Source: Lepidurus packardi
Taxonomy: Eukaryota; Arthropoda; Branchiopoda; Notostraca; Triopsidae
Direction: 5' to 3'
Length of the DNA: 64,000 nucleotides
Assembly (NCBI GenBank): GCA_023053545.1
Contig: JAKZAN010000006.1
Span: 1,121,001 to 1,185,000, forward strand
Shown here: positions 50,471-61,238 of the stretch, piece after piece
How the letters are laid out: each line of letters begins with the position of its first letter
Position numbering within the stretch: position 1 is the first letter of the stretch
Program-made: the position numbers and the translations under genes
The notes under the pieces: generated by a model
Databases searched by the model: none
What the model was told of the DNA's origin: nothing
The model's input: the letters and a program-made list of their open reading frames with translations, nothing else

Positions 50471-52724
50471 TTAAGTTGGGTTAATTGCAAGGGATTCCAT
50501 ATTTAACGACGAATCAACACCCTGCCCTCTTCTGCACCGCCTTCTTTGTTCAGTGGTTATCTTCTCTTTGTCAATTTTGGGGCTATCAACCGAACTCTGA
50601 AAATACTTTTCCCTAAATCCTGAATGGGATTCACACACAACTGCTGCACCGTTTCTATGATCAGAGTACTCCTATAACATAACATTTTTTAGCATAACGA
50701 CAAATATGAAGTACTCACTATTGGGTACTCACTTCAGATTTCAGTTCCGCAAATTTTTCCATAGTTACTAAACGCCGACTGGAATGAGCATTAAGTATTT
50801 GCTCGCTATTGCCAAGTAGCCGAAGGCAGGGATGAGAAGGCAGTCTATCTTCCGAGTAATCCGCACTAGATACAAATATGTTCGATAAGATTACTGAAGT
50901 TCTATGTACTGCGTACTTGTACACCGGGATCCAAAACACCAGGCGTCCCCACAAACGGAGAGATCGGGCCGCAAAATTGAGCAAATCACGATAAATATCT
51001 CCAGTGTCATATTCAATCCGCGAAGGATAATGGATTCCTACGAATTCTTCAGGAATTTTAGTGACGGATCGTTTGGCACCGACGCGTTCCGTCGACTCTC
51101 GAATCCCATACGGAGCTAGAAATCAATAATATGTAGAAAATAGCGTCTACCCGAAACGGATACCCACGGTCAGTCACGATTGCATCGAATGTGCATTCCG
51201 ATTTCCACAATGGTCTTGAAGCATCCGCAACACACACATCTAGATATTGGCTTTCCAGGTTGTACTGGCACAAATTCTTGATTACTTTTTCACTCGTACA
51301 ACGATGTTTCTACAAAACCTCATATTAGAAAAATAATGCATTGTTATAAAGCTCACTTGATTGGCTCGCGTAGGTTTGGACCGGCCGTGTAAAGTAAGGT
51401 AGTCGATATCCGTGCCACAAACGTAAGCTCCAAAGTGTGCTGCTGCAACTAAAATGGAGCCTGAGAGGAAACACAAACTTAAGGTTTATGAAAGACGCTA
51501 TTAGCAAGAAACAACACCAGTGCCAACAAATGGATCCACGACCAAATCACATGGTTTAACACACCCATTGTTAGCCATGATAAGTGACAATTGAGCGTCC
51601 ATGGATGTGTTGCCAATAAAATGCCGGTTTTTAAGCGATAACTTGCTGATCAGGTGTCTTTGGCCATCCGCTACCTTAAAGACACAACAGTAAAAGGTCC
51701 GCAAAAGTCGCTAATGTTGGAGTCAATACCCATCTACCAAAAAAGTAATTATATGGGATGCCAGGGACTTTGTTGGGATCCAAGCCGTAATATTCAAAAT
51801 AATGGAAGGACACGTCTGGGTCTTTTAGTTTCACTGGACCTTGTAAAGGCAGGTAACTAAAGAACTATACACAACATTCTTTTTGAAGTATACGTTAAAG
51901 CTTATACAGATTTCTACCTCTACTCGCTCCGTTTTTTGCACTGGGTTCATCTTGTAGTTGAACGTCTCTATCTGAACGCGAAACGATTGATCTTCACCAA
52001 AGTAAAGCTGATTATAATTTTCAGGCAGCTGCCGTAACTGTTCATGAACGTGATCCAAACTTGTTCCTTCAGCCCATAACTCCACACACAATCGGACCAA
52101 CAATGTTCGGGACATGATTTTCCTAGCGTCATCGTCTGAGGAAAGGCGCAAGATGAACCAGGGCTGAAATAAATCACGCATTATGACAGCACTGCGAAAA
52201 GACGAATTTAATTAATTACCCGTTCGCTAGGCTCTTGTACCCATTCGTGTGCAATGTCGAATAATTTCAAGATTGATTGGATTTCCTAAGGTGAAAATTT
52301 CGATTTATTATTTTAAAAGCCTTCTTGACGATGAATAAAAAAGATTTAAATATATAACAAAAGCCTTAGTTAAAGTTATGCTATGTTTACGAAGGGATTT
52401 CTTGGACTTTTCTAATCCATTCCAGAATAAATCCACTTACCGGTAGACGAAACGGTACATGTTCATTAGCGCACCAGAACAGATAAGGTTGTCGGCAAGC
52501 TCCAATTTTTGTGCACAATGCTACAAAATAAAAGTTTAATAGGCTAAGCGATTAAAGTGAAACTGGAGCTGGCCTGATTTGTGATTATACCCTTCAAAGT
52601 TCAAATTGATATAGTTTTTGTTACGTTAAACATTTGAGGAAAAGAAAACTTTAATGAAGATGAAAGGTATAATGAGGCTTTTAATAGTTACATCAGATTT
52701 ACTTTTGGATATCTGAGAAAGCAT
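50471..52724 (-). CDS. TRMT11: tRNA (guanosine(10)-N2) methyltransferase catalytic subunit
   Basis: Methylates G10 of tRNAs with the partner TRMT112. Exons 5'-3': 52703-52724, 52441-52520, 52220-52285, 51918-52163, 51730-51864, 51518-51674, 51357-51460, 51168-51309, 50733-51115, 50471-50671; 511 residues against about 463 in human. N-terminal THUMP-like region ends in HVPFRLPEIQSILKLF; then FFSYLPLQGPVKLKDPD, YFFGRWVADGQRHLI, KNRHFIGNTSMDAQLSLIMA. Methyltransferase motif I is DPFVGTGSILVAAAHFGAYV, then GTDIDY. The catalytic DPPYG motif is created by the splice at 51168/51115 (ACTGACC + CTCCG). The late helix region is DLLNFAARSLRLWGRLVFW, with HPCLRLLGNSEQILNAHSSR. The first exon (MLSQISK) is tentative, chosen by phase; the C-terminal extension after GFREKYF is not family-typical. 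Confidence 0.92.
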
Positions 52725-52961
52725 AGCGAGAAACTCAATCGTAGAAATTTTATGAACGACGAGACACGAACTCTTTAAAAACTGTAAACAAATACGAAAC
52801 AAAGTAAACGCGCGCCGAAGACCCTTCTTCTGAGGCGTGATTAAAAACTGGTGAGCAGTTTAAACTAAAGGCTCACACTTCATAATTTTTATATTTGCGT
52901 GTGCACATTGTAAGCACGGAATTTTGAGAAGGTCGGTGATTATAATAAAGATGAAGAACCC

Positions 52962-52967
52962 TTTATT
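52962..52967 (-). terminator. Candidate poly(A) signal of SURF6
   Basis: TTTATT on plus (AATAAA on minus) 18 bp past the SURF6 stop codon. The position is close to the stop but fits the compact gene spacing here. Confidence 0.45.
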
Positions 52968-52985
52968 ATCCATTTCTGTACAAAA

Positions 52986-54301
52986 TCAAATTCCGGGAAC
53001 AAATCTGCCTTTCTTAGCCAATTTCTTCAGCTTTTTATCCTTCTTTTCCTTCTTTTTTGCCTGTATGTTCTCCTTCCTCTTGTTCTGACGATCCTGCTGT
53101 TGTTTGTCTTGGTTTTCGAGTCTCTCAGCCCACTGTTTCTTGCTCTTTTTCTTTTGCTGTTCCTTTTTCTTGATGGATTTTACTAGTAGCTCAGGGTTGT
53201 CCTTCACCTAAATCGAGATGTCAAAGTCAAACCCTCAACTAGCAAAATATCGGTGAGACTTACCTTGACACCTTCTGCACGTTGTAAGGCATGATCCCAC
53301 GCCTGTTTCTCCTTAATCTTTTTCACCTTTTCGGTTTTGCCCTGTGTTTCCATTTTTTCCAAGTTCTCTTGCTGTTTCTGCAATTTAATTAACGCTTGCT
53401 TGGGATCTTTTATGAACTTAGACTTTGCTGGAGCGGACGTGCCCCCCGAATTGTCTCCAAAATCGAACTTGCTGAAGACCATTTTTCCTTCGCTGTTATA
53501 CACGGGCTTGGCAGGTTTAGGCTGTTCAACTTCTTCTGTCTTGATACTTGTGGGTCCATTTTGTTCCGAGGATGTACTAGGTTTCGGGGTAGGTTTAGTA
53601 AGCTTCTGCTTTGCCTTTTGCTTGTCTCTCTTCTGCTTTTTTTTCTGTAGTCTGTCCAGCTTTCTCTTTAACTTAGTCTTAACTTGCTTATCGGTATGGG
53701 TCAATTTTTTTCCTACAACCAAACAAAAATAATTGCTAAAAGTTACACGATTCAGCACCTTACAAAGGTACCTTTAAATTGGGAAAGCTTAATGGCCAAA
53801 CGCTCCTGAAGTTCTTCAACGTTCGCCGCTCGGCCGGTTTGCTCTCCGTTGCCATTTAGAGATACATCCGCAGGAGCTGATGATGCCTTCCCTTTGGATG
53901 TCGCAATTTTACCTAAACGATACCTCTATTTAGTAACATTCTTCTAAGCAGGCGTTAACCTCACCATCAATATCTTGATTGTGCTCTTCATTGGAGGGCA
54001 ATACTTTGGTAAGCCTGGAAATTGTCTGGGATGTTTTTTGCAAAAAAGCTTTCAACTGAGGCAAGCTTATATCAACAGATATTCGTTTTGTGTTCTCGCT
54101 AAGGACCCCGTTAACCTTTTTCTGTTTCTGCTTTTCAACCCTGTTTGCTTTGCTGGCTAGTTGTGCTACCTTACTTTTGGTTTTCTTCACCTTTTTCTTA
54201 GCCTGGGCTGACGACGGTTCAGCAACAGCGGTAGGTGAAGCTTTTTCTTCAGGTTCAGACTTATGCTTAACGTCACCATTAACAGCCTTTTTTACTTTCA
54301 T
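52986..54301 (-). CDS. SURF6: Surfeit locus protein 6 homologue (nucleolar, ribosome biogenesis)
   Basis: Nucleolar matrix protein needed for pre-rRNA processing (yeast Rrp14). Exons 5'-3': 53965-54301, 53772-53912, 53264-53712, 52986-53207; 382 residues, extremely lysine-rich. Recognisable SURF6-domain elements: KLKRKLDRLQKKKQKRDKQK, VYNSEGKMVFSKFDFGD, QAWDHALQRAEGVK joined by splicing to VKDNPELLVKSIKKKE, then KKQWAERLENQDKQQQDRQN and the C-terminal KKLKKLAKKGRFVPGI. The exon containing the start begins at 54309 after TATTTTAG. The upstream exon (about 54371-54430) has an ATG GCG frame that stops after 13 codons and is treated as 5' UTR, so translation is taken to start at MKVKKAVNGD. The TRMT11 start lies about 260 bp downstream on the same strand. 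Confidence 0.88.
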
Positions 54302-55224
54302 AGTGGGTCCTAAAATATAGTAAATCATTTGTATTGTTATTTTTAGCAAAATATTTTTAACGTTCATTACCTGTGAATGTGTATGAAGATTTACAAAATA
54401 CACGTGCGTTCGGTTAAATGACCTCCCGCCATTGATATTAAAATTGAAGCCTTTTCTTACCAGGCTGGCAAATTTTTTAGCAAATCAGCCAGCTTTATCA
54501 TAATTATGTAGAATAATATTTATTGAAATTATTAAGTTCGAGTAATTTCGAGAAGTTCGAGATAAGTTTCGAATAAGTTTGAATAAATTTCGAATAAGTT
54601 CGATAAATTTCGAATAAGTTCGAGAAATTACCAGTTCGAGTAGCCAAAGCAAATTTTATTTATTGCCACCAACGTTAGCGGAGAAGCACCCACGCATTCT
54701 CCACACCACTAACGGAATTTCCGTATTTGTGATATGCATACTTGTAACACAAAATATAGTTAAATAAAATTAGTGACTAAGAACCAGGGAATGTCGATAG
54801 AGAATGTAAGGTAATTTATAAGGGAAACATCGAACGTACGACTGGAATCACAAACTTTTTTTTCAAAAACAATTTCGACGAAACCAGCACATCAGACATC
54901 ACAGCCACAGATCTAAGTACAGTGTTACTACGCCAAGATCATCGCACTCCTTTCTTCCTCTTCATTGTTTGAATCATAAGCGTAAACTCCAACCTAGGAT
55001 AGATCAAACATTCAAATAGTAAGGCGCTCATACACAATTTTTTTTTATCAAAAACGTTCATAAAAATTAAGCAGACCAAGTGATTTGCTTGCCCGTAGCG
55101 ATAAGCATGCGACCAGGAATTGTATCAAACTATCTTTGCTTATTCGGTGAGTGAAAAGGCAAAGAAAAAGAGCTACGCGTGCAACATTAACACAGGCTTG
55201 TGAAAAATACCTCGTGACAACTTA
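54302..55224. other. SURF6 upstream region and BNIP2-like 3' UTR
   Basis: Contains the probable SURF6 5' UTR exon and promoter at the left, the TTCGA-type tandem repeat (54535-54640), and otherwise AT-rich DNA without coding signals up to the stop of the BNIP2-like gene. Confidence 0.45.
54535..54640. repeat. TTCGAATAAG/TTCGAGAAA tandem repeat
   Basis: About ten degenerate copies of a roughly 10-12 bp unit built on TTCGA(A/G/T)(A)TAA(G/A)T. Examples are AAGTTCGAG, GTTTCGAATAAG, ATTTCGAATAAG and GTTCGATAAA. It looks like a young minisatellite in intergenic DNA. Confidence 0.8.
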
Positions 55225-58200
55225 CTAGAGTAAGCTTTCCAAACTTTGTTGGATGTCGTCATACCTTCGATGGGAGTGTTAGAAATTACGAGTTGTTAGT
55301 GATACATTAAACGTCTGACTTGAATATAAGATTATACGATTCAAAAAAATACGTACTGTTTAACCCTGTCAGGAACACAGACTTGGTCCATAGGCAAGAT
55401 CTCGCTAAGCTGCGATAAACTGCTGACGAATTTGATTTTGCGACTGAACTTCGAACTAGAATAATTTGATTAAAGAGACTTAGACTGCAGCATACGCGAA
55501 GTTTACCTAATAAAGGGTTTGATCATAAGTACGAGCGTTTTCAGCCATAAGGTAGGGTGCACCAGGTACAAACTTTTGAGATTTTTGCGCAGCCTTCTGT
55601 CTATCATATGATAGCATCGTCGCAACCAACCAAACATAGGCAGACTTCCTCGAGGCGTAGCACCGTGTAGATAGACTAAGATATAATCTTCGGCAACAAG
55701 CTGATCTAAAGTCGTAAGCACGTAGCTACGTGCCCGAAATTGAACCAACTAAGTGAGAAAATTACGTCAAGTTTTGATAAAACAACTTACAGAAACAAGT
55801 TATCCATGACGTAATCGTAATCAATACGACTGCGATCAGGCAAAAAGCAGGCGCTGAACAGAATAATGGCATTTTGACAGTCTTCACCTGCGTACCCTCC
55901 ATGAGATAAAACCTATTCAAAACAACACCTTTCTCATGACCCAAATCTTAACTCGGTATGGAAATTTACTTTCTTATACGGTTCGATAACCTTCATATCG
56001 ATCTTTTTCTGCAATCCTCCCACAACTACACTCCTCCAATTGCGTTCCTCTGTGCGCTCTTCTTCGGCAGATATCTCTGGGATGAGGTCTGGGCGCGGTA
56101 AACCTGCAAATTATAGTCATTACGTTAAGACCACCCAAAATACAATTACTATAAAAAAACACGCACGCTCAATGACAGCTTCCTTTAATTCATCCGGTGT
56201 TTCCAATTCGTCAGGGGTTTGCGGATAACCTTCAACTTGGGACTTTTCAGCATCACCCGACTCCGTAGCTTCCGATCTATCTGACTGCCCTATGGGCAAC
56301 TGGCCATGATCTATGGGAGTGGGCGAGTCATCAGGTGACGGACTGCCTTCTAAATCATCTGATGGCTGCAACAAGGCGGAAATCCTCTTCTTTTTAGGAT
56401 TGTTTGACAATTGCTTAGGTCGCTCTACGATTCGTAAGGAGAACACAATGAAACTTTGCCAGTCAACAACTTTTGAAAAAAGTTATAAAATAAATAGGTT
56501 AAAGTACAAAAAAGCCGCCACCAACCCTAAGCTCAGGAGACTATACAATTTACGGTCAAACGCATGCAAAAGCCAAACCAAACCTGCATCTTCTGGAGCC
56601 TGTAGTAAATCTGGACGGTTAATTACAGCTTCCATCGGTGAAAGACTTGAGCTCGAAAAAGAACTGAACGAAGCTTCCAGATTGACCGTAGGAGCTGGGA
56701 TCTTCTTCAAGGTGGGTGGGCTTTGTTTTGCGTCGTTAGTACTCATATTTGGCGTACTATTCCTCTGTAATGAGCGTGAAAGTGCCGTGACAACGTCGTT
56801 ATTGATGACATCTGTGTAACGGTCACTGTTGGACAGAATTTCTTCAATCTCCGCTGGCGTTAAAATGTCTTGTAAACGTGCTCCCAAAGAGTACAAATCT
56901 TTCATTTTCTCCCGGTCCAGACACTCTTTGATTTTCTGTAAAGTTGCTGGTTCCAGTGGTGGAATGTCACCCATGCTATCGCACAGTTCAAAGTTGTCAG
57001 GTAGATTCATATGGGAGTCGAACGAACTGTGGTTAGCGGAATCAAAATTATGCGACTCTAACGTATGTCCGTGCTTGGGGGTTGACGTTGTGCGCGTTTC
57101 AGGTAAAGCGAAGCTGACGAGCGTCACCATGGTGTTATTTGCACTAACTTTGTTGGCTGAAGGTACACGCACTCCGCCTCGGTGATCTGTGTCGAGGGAA
57201 TTGCTACTAGAATCTGGACTCAGTCCTGATTTTTCGTGAATGGTAGAAAAATCGGAGGGTAAAGGGATGATTTTGCGACGGATACTTCCGTGTCGGTATA
57301 GTTGTCCTGCTTTAACGATTCCTTCTATCCGATCAGCGTCAGGATCACGAATATCCACTACTTCAATTTTTCTTCGAAAGCTACGGCGACTAGACATGAC
57401 GGTTTGATGAGTCAAAGGTAAATGGTAGTCTTCGAAGTAATCTTCCAAATCGCTCCCACTTTGGCCATCTTCTTCTGCGGACATATCTGTAAAATCGAAG
57501 GATGCGCAAGCACCAAGAAAACACGCAAACGACCTAGTTACAACTACGTTACTAGCATAACCATGCTATCGAAACAATCAAGCTTCAACACAGGAAACGT
57601 GCAAGTTGTGGCGGCTTCACTTCAAACGTGCAACTGCGCAAGACTCGAATTTGGCTGGAAAGTCCTACCTTTCTTCCAATGCATCGTTCCATGTGGTACA
57701 ATGGTCTCGATACCCTGGTCGTCATCATCCCAAACCTGTACTCCGCCTACGGAACATGAAATCCCACGCTGACAAACATTTTCTAGTGTAAACTCGTTAC
57801 TTTTCTTTCCCTAATTTCGACTTATTGCTAACTCGTGCCTCAACGTTCTCTTTTTCTAGCACAAAGACTACACGATTACATATTTAACTGGCTAAAAAGT
57901 ATGGACCAAGGGCAATATCCTTTCTCAAAACTCGTCCAAAAAAGAAAAAAAAAGCCTGTGGGATTTGGAAGATTATCCTGGACTACACCTGTCACCGGAA
58001 GCCAAAAATTTACCTCTGTCTTCATGGGAAGTCACGTCCGGTGTCCCAGGTTCGTCCATTTCCTCCAAACGGTAACGTATGTCCTTAGGGCTATTCGGAA
58101 AGTCCACTGAAAATGAAACGATGACCTATGAGCACCATGAAGACACACTAAACTGAAAAGCTCAAGTATATAGCGGCAGAGCCGTAGGTATAACAAGGTA

Positions 58201-58716
58201 TGTGATAATTAAATGGGAAGTACTGGGGCAATGGTTTCAAAAGTGATACTGACCTGTTTCCGATTGGTAAGTATTCACGGACGGTAAATCTAGTGACAAA
58301 TCCTCTAAAGGCTGACGCAAACGTTGTCCCTAGAATGAGCCAAATGTGAAGTTAGCTATAAGAAGGGCAAGGGTGTCTTTTTGGGGAGAGAAACAGGGAA
58401 GGCGGAAGGAGACAAGAATGGAAGGCGCACTTTACACGGATAATGTTGCTAGGCAAATTTTATCGCATAAACAATGGCGTCATCATTAACGGTGCCAACT
58501 AGTTTAGTTGGGCTACAGAGTTAAATATTAAACAGGTGTATAGAGAGCTCGGAAACAGTGTAAAGTAGCCCATTTGTAATACTTTCGCATAACTGGGGAA
58601 GGAGAGGTCGACTTTGCAGTCAAGGTAAGCTATTAATACGTATAAGCCGACGAGAAACCAGTACTAAACTGGTGATATCGAACCTTGAGGCGGGTGCATA
58701 CCTGGTTGGTGTCCAT
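55225..58716 (-). CDS. BNIP2/caytaxin-like protein with C-terminal BCH (CRAL-TRIO-like) domain
   Basis: Scaffold of the BNIP2/ATCAY/PRUNE2 family, whose BCH domain binds small GTPase regulators and kinesin-associated cargo. Exons 5'-3': 58702-58716, 58254-58329, 58014-58106, 57669-57746, 56584-57486, 56167-56424, 55970-56103, 55791-55912, 55507-55725, 55357-55455, 55225-55264; 678 residues. Start MDTNQ (GGCAGCATGG) chosen because exon 3 is phase 0. The N-terminal 430 residues are low-complexity and acidic; a BNIP2-like KKKRISALL motif follows. The BCH domain covers about residues 460-678: [104 protein letters not shown]. Against caytaxin the core is near-identical in places. The large exon can read through its donor into a hydrophobic tail (see findings). 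5' non-coding exons probably extend to about 58950. Confidence 0.9.
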
Positions 58717-60166
58717 GCTGCCACTTTTCTTGAAGCTCTGTTGATGCTACACAAAGTTTGTCGAGGATCTGTTGTCTTCCAAACAATCAGAAACAGAAAA
58801 GGACCCTGTAATAAAAATGTACAACTTCAATAAATAAGCGCAAGATACGGGCATCAACAAACGGGAAAGATCACAAACACAGTTAATTTACAAGTACAAC
58901 TATTTGAGAACAAATTTGAGGCGTTACCTGTTTCACGGTAACGTAACTGCATCAAAAGTAAAACTTGTGTGTCCCAGGAGTCCCAATTTACACAAGAAAA
59001 TAATCGACAACCGGACAAAAAAATTAAGTTGTCATGGAATCTAAACAGAACGCCCTGCGCACAGACACCCGTTGCCACGCCTCTCGGCTAAACACCTCCT
59101 TGTTTCGCGTATGATTTTTACCCATTATTAATTTTTTTGCAGTCTAACTTCGTTTGGCGCTCATGTTTGTAGCACCTTGAACAAGGAGATCGGCAAAACA
59201 TGATAACGCAACCATGACTTGCGATCATATTTCCGGGAATTTTTCTAATTAGCGTAAGACATGTAAATCTACACGCAACGTCTTCTTTGGCACTACATCC
59301 GTGTTATTTTTACAAAGGAGAGGTGATTATAAGCAACACTAACTTTCTTTAAAATCGGAGATGGAATACGGTATGTTTCATAATAGGACAGATACTAAAC
59401 TAAAACATAAACATAGTAAAACAAAACTGACGGACGCGTTGATATGTGCACCTAATAATACCAATAACCTGAGCAATTATATGGGGAAAATAAATTGTCT
59501 TAGCGTAGTGTCGGTCCACAATTTCATGTGCATATTACTCTAAGAAGGAATTCAGTTATTCATACCAAGTTTGCGCGCCAAGGTCTTGAAAAAGCTATCA
59601 AGATTATTAATATCAAATTTTAGTATCGATAACGGCACACGTAAACAAAACCATGTGCCTTTGTGAGAGAACATCCTTTTCGTTTTCTCCCTCGAAGCGC
59701 TTGAAGATTAGTTCTCGGAAATTCCAGCTGTGCAAGACGACAACGCATTTATGAAACCATTTGTGCAAGGTAAAAAGAAAAGTAGAGCAAGGTTATGGAA
59801 CGTTAATATAATTAGTAAATTATCTGGGAATACTTTCAGAACTTGTTTTTCTTACATTTGTATTCAAACATTCAACTTTATTACCACCAGAAGTTTCGTA
59901 GTTGCCTGTGTCTTATTCTTCCTGGACTTGCAGCTCATTTTATAGTAGGTAGGCAGTTAAAGCAGAAGCAGGCTCGTAAAAGGAGTGAAAGGAAGGTAAT
60001 GATACTCAGACCCGTACTTATTGCAGTAGCGATAACTAGAATATTACATTTAGATTTCGGAAGTAGTTTTTAAAAAGTGCAGTCGGAGCACTAAGTGAAC
60101 TTTTATTACATATAAAACCAACACATTTTGTCATTTTACGTTGACCAATTAATTTTGAATCTGAAA
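58717..60166. other. 5' UTR/promoter side of BNIP2-like gene and MPV17 upstream region
   Basis: Probable non-coding first exons of the minus-strand gene (the exon holding its start codon appears to begin at 58746; another donor-like site is at 58927). The rest, to 60166, shows no coding signal. The two genes are divergent, about 1.45 kb apart. Confidence 0.4.
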
Positions 60167-60873
60167 ATGGCAGCGCTTTGGAAATGGTACAACAAGTGCC
60201 TTCAGAATCATCCAATGAAAATACAAGCCATTCAGACTGGTAGGTCATTTCTATATCCGTAGCAAGCAAAGATGATACATTATCTTTAACGTTTTTCATA
60301 GCTGTTTTGATGGCCGCAGGAGATGTAATTGCTCAGGTGGCCGTCGAAAAGACCCCAGTTGAAAACATTGATTTGATGCGAACAACAAGGTTTGCTAGTT
60401 TTGGACTCTTGGTTGCAGTAAGATTCGGTCCACTCCATGAGTTTGCTGCGTAAAAGTTTAATTTGCGAATAGGGTCCTACACTGAAACTGTGGTATGGAG
60501 TGCTGGAGCATCGTATTACAGCCCCGGGTTTTCGAGGAGTTTTGAAAAGGGTAGCCACTGATCAGTTAGTCTTCTCTCCGAGCTTTTTAATCGTTTTCCT
60601 GGGCGGCATGGGAACATTGCAGGGCGAAACCATAGACATGATAAAAGCTCGAATCAAGCGTGATTACTGGGAGATACTTTCAACCAACTGGATGGTATAG
60701 CCAACATCTCAAATTGAATTCCACTTACATATTTTTGTTTCGTTTCTTTGTAGGTCTGGCCAGCCGTACAACTTGTCAATTTCCATTTTTTCCCTTTACA
60801 GTACCGGGTACTTGTCGCTCAAGTTGTAGCCATTTTCTGGAACACATATCTTGCATGGGTTACGAATCGATAG
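60167..60873 (+). CDS. MPV17: MPV17 homologue, inner mitochondrial membrane protein
   Basis: PXMP2/4-family four-helix channel-like protein; human MPV17 loss causes mitochondrial DNA depletion. Exons: 60167-60239, 60302-60417, 60473-60694, 60754-60873; 176 residues, identical in length to human MPV17. Motifs: [32 protein letters not shown] (family G-D-x-x-x-Q), [15 protein letters not shown] (family GPxxHxWYxxL), [29 protein letters not shown] and the C-terminal hallmark [13 protein letters not shown]. The splice at 60417 was chosen over read-through because it joins LLVA to GPTLKLWY. Confidence 0.94.
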
Positions 60874-61238
60874 TGATCTGAAGGTTATTTAGTGCGTATT
60901 TCTTGACTGCGGGGTGTTTGATACCCGTCGATCAGTTTTTTTGCAATGAAATATAGAAAAGCAAAACAAAATGTCGTCACATCACATGAGACTTGATTAA
61001 CGTGTTCTGATAAGGAAATACCTAGAATTCTATGAAACGCCAAAGGTTTAGATTAGTTTGTGAAAAATCATGCCAACACTGTTACCTTCTCTATAAATAA
61101 GGTCTTTGTTTGCATGGAAACAAACTACATGCAGCAGCGAGATAAAGTATCGATAAGTAGCAGGCTATAGGAGCTATGGGTCATTTGAAGCACTTCGCAA
61201 TATTCGCTTCTGTCTAGTAGCTGTGGTGACCTTGTAGG
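60874..61238. other. MPV17 3' UTR and beta-mannosidase promoter region
   Basis: 365 bp between tandem genes. TCTATAAATAAGG near 61090-61102 is a possible TATA-like element about 140 bp before the beta-mannosidase ATG. Nothing else recognised. Confidence 0.35.

Noticed and set aside
54309..54430. Coding first exon for SURF6 from the ATGGCG near 54430
   Set aside because: That frame stops after 13 codons before its donor; it fits a 5' UTR exon with a short upstream open frame.
58702..58952. Upstream start MQLRYRETASTELQEKW for the BNIP2-like protein, which resembles the BNIP2 N-terminus
   Set aside because: It would put the following exon out of frame; phase 0 at 58329 supports the start MDTNQ at 58716 instead.
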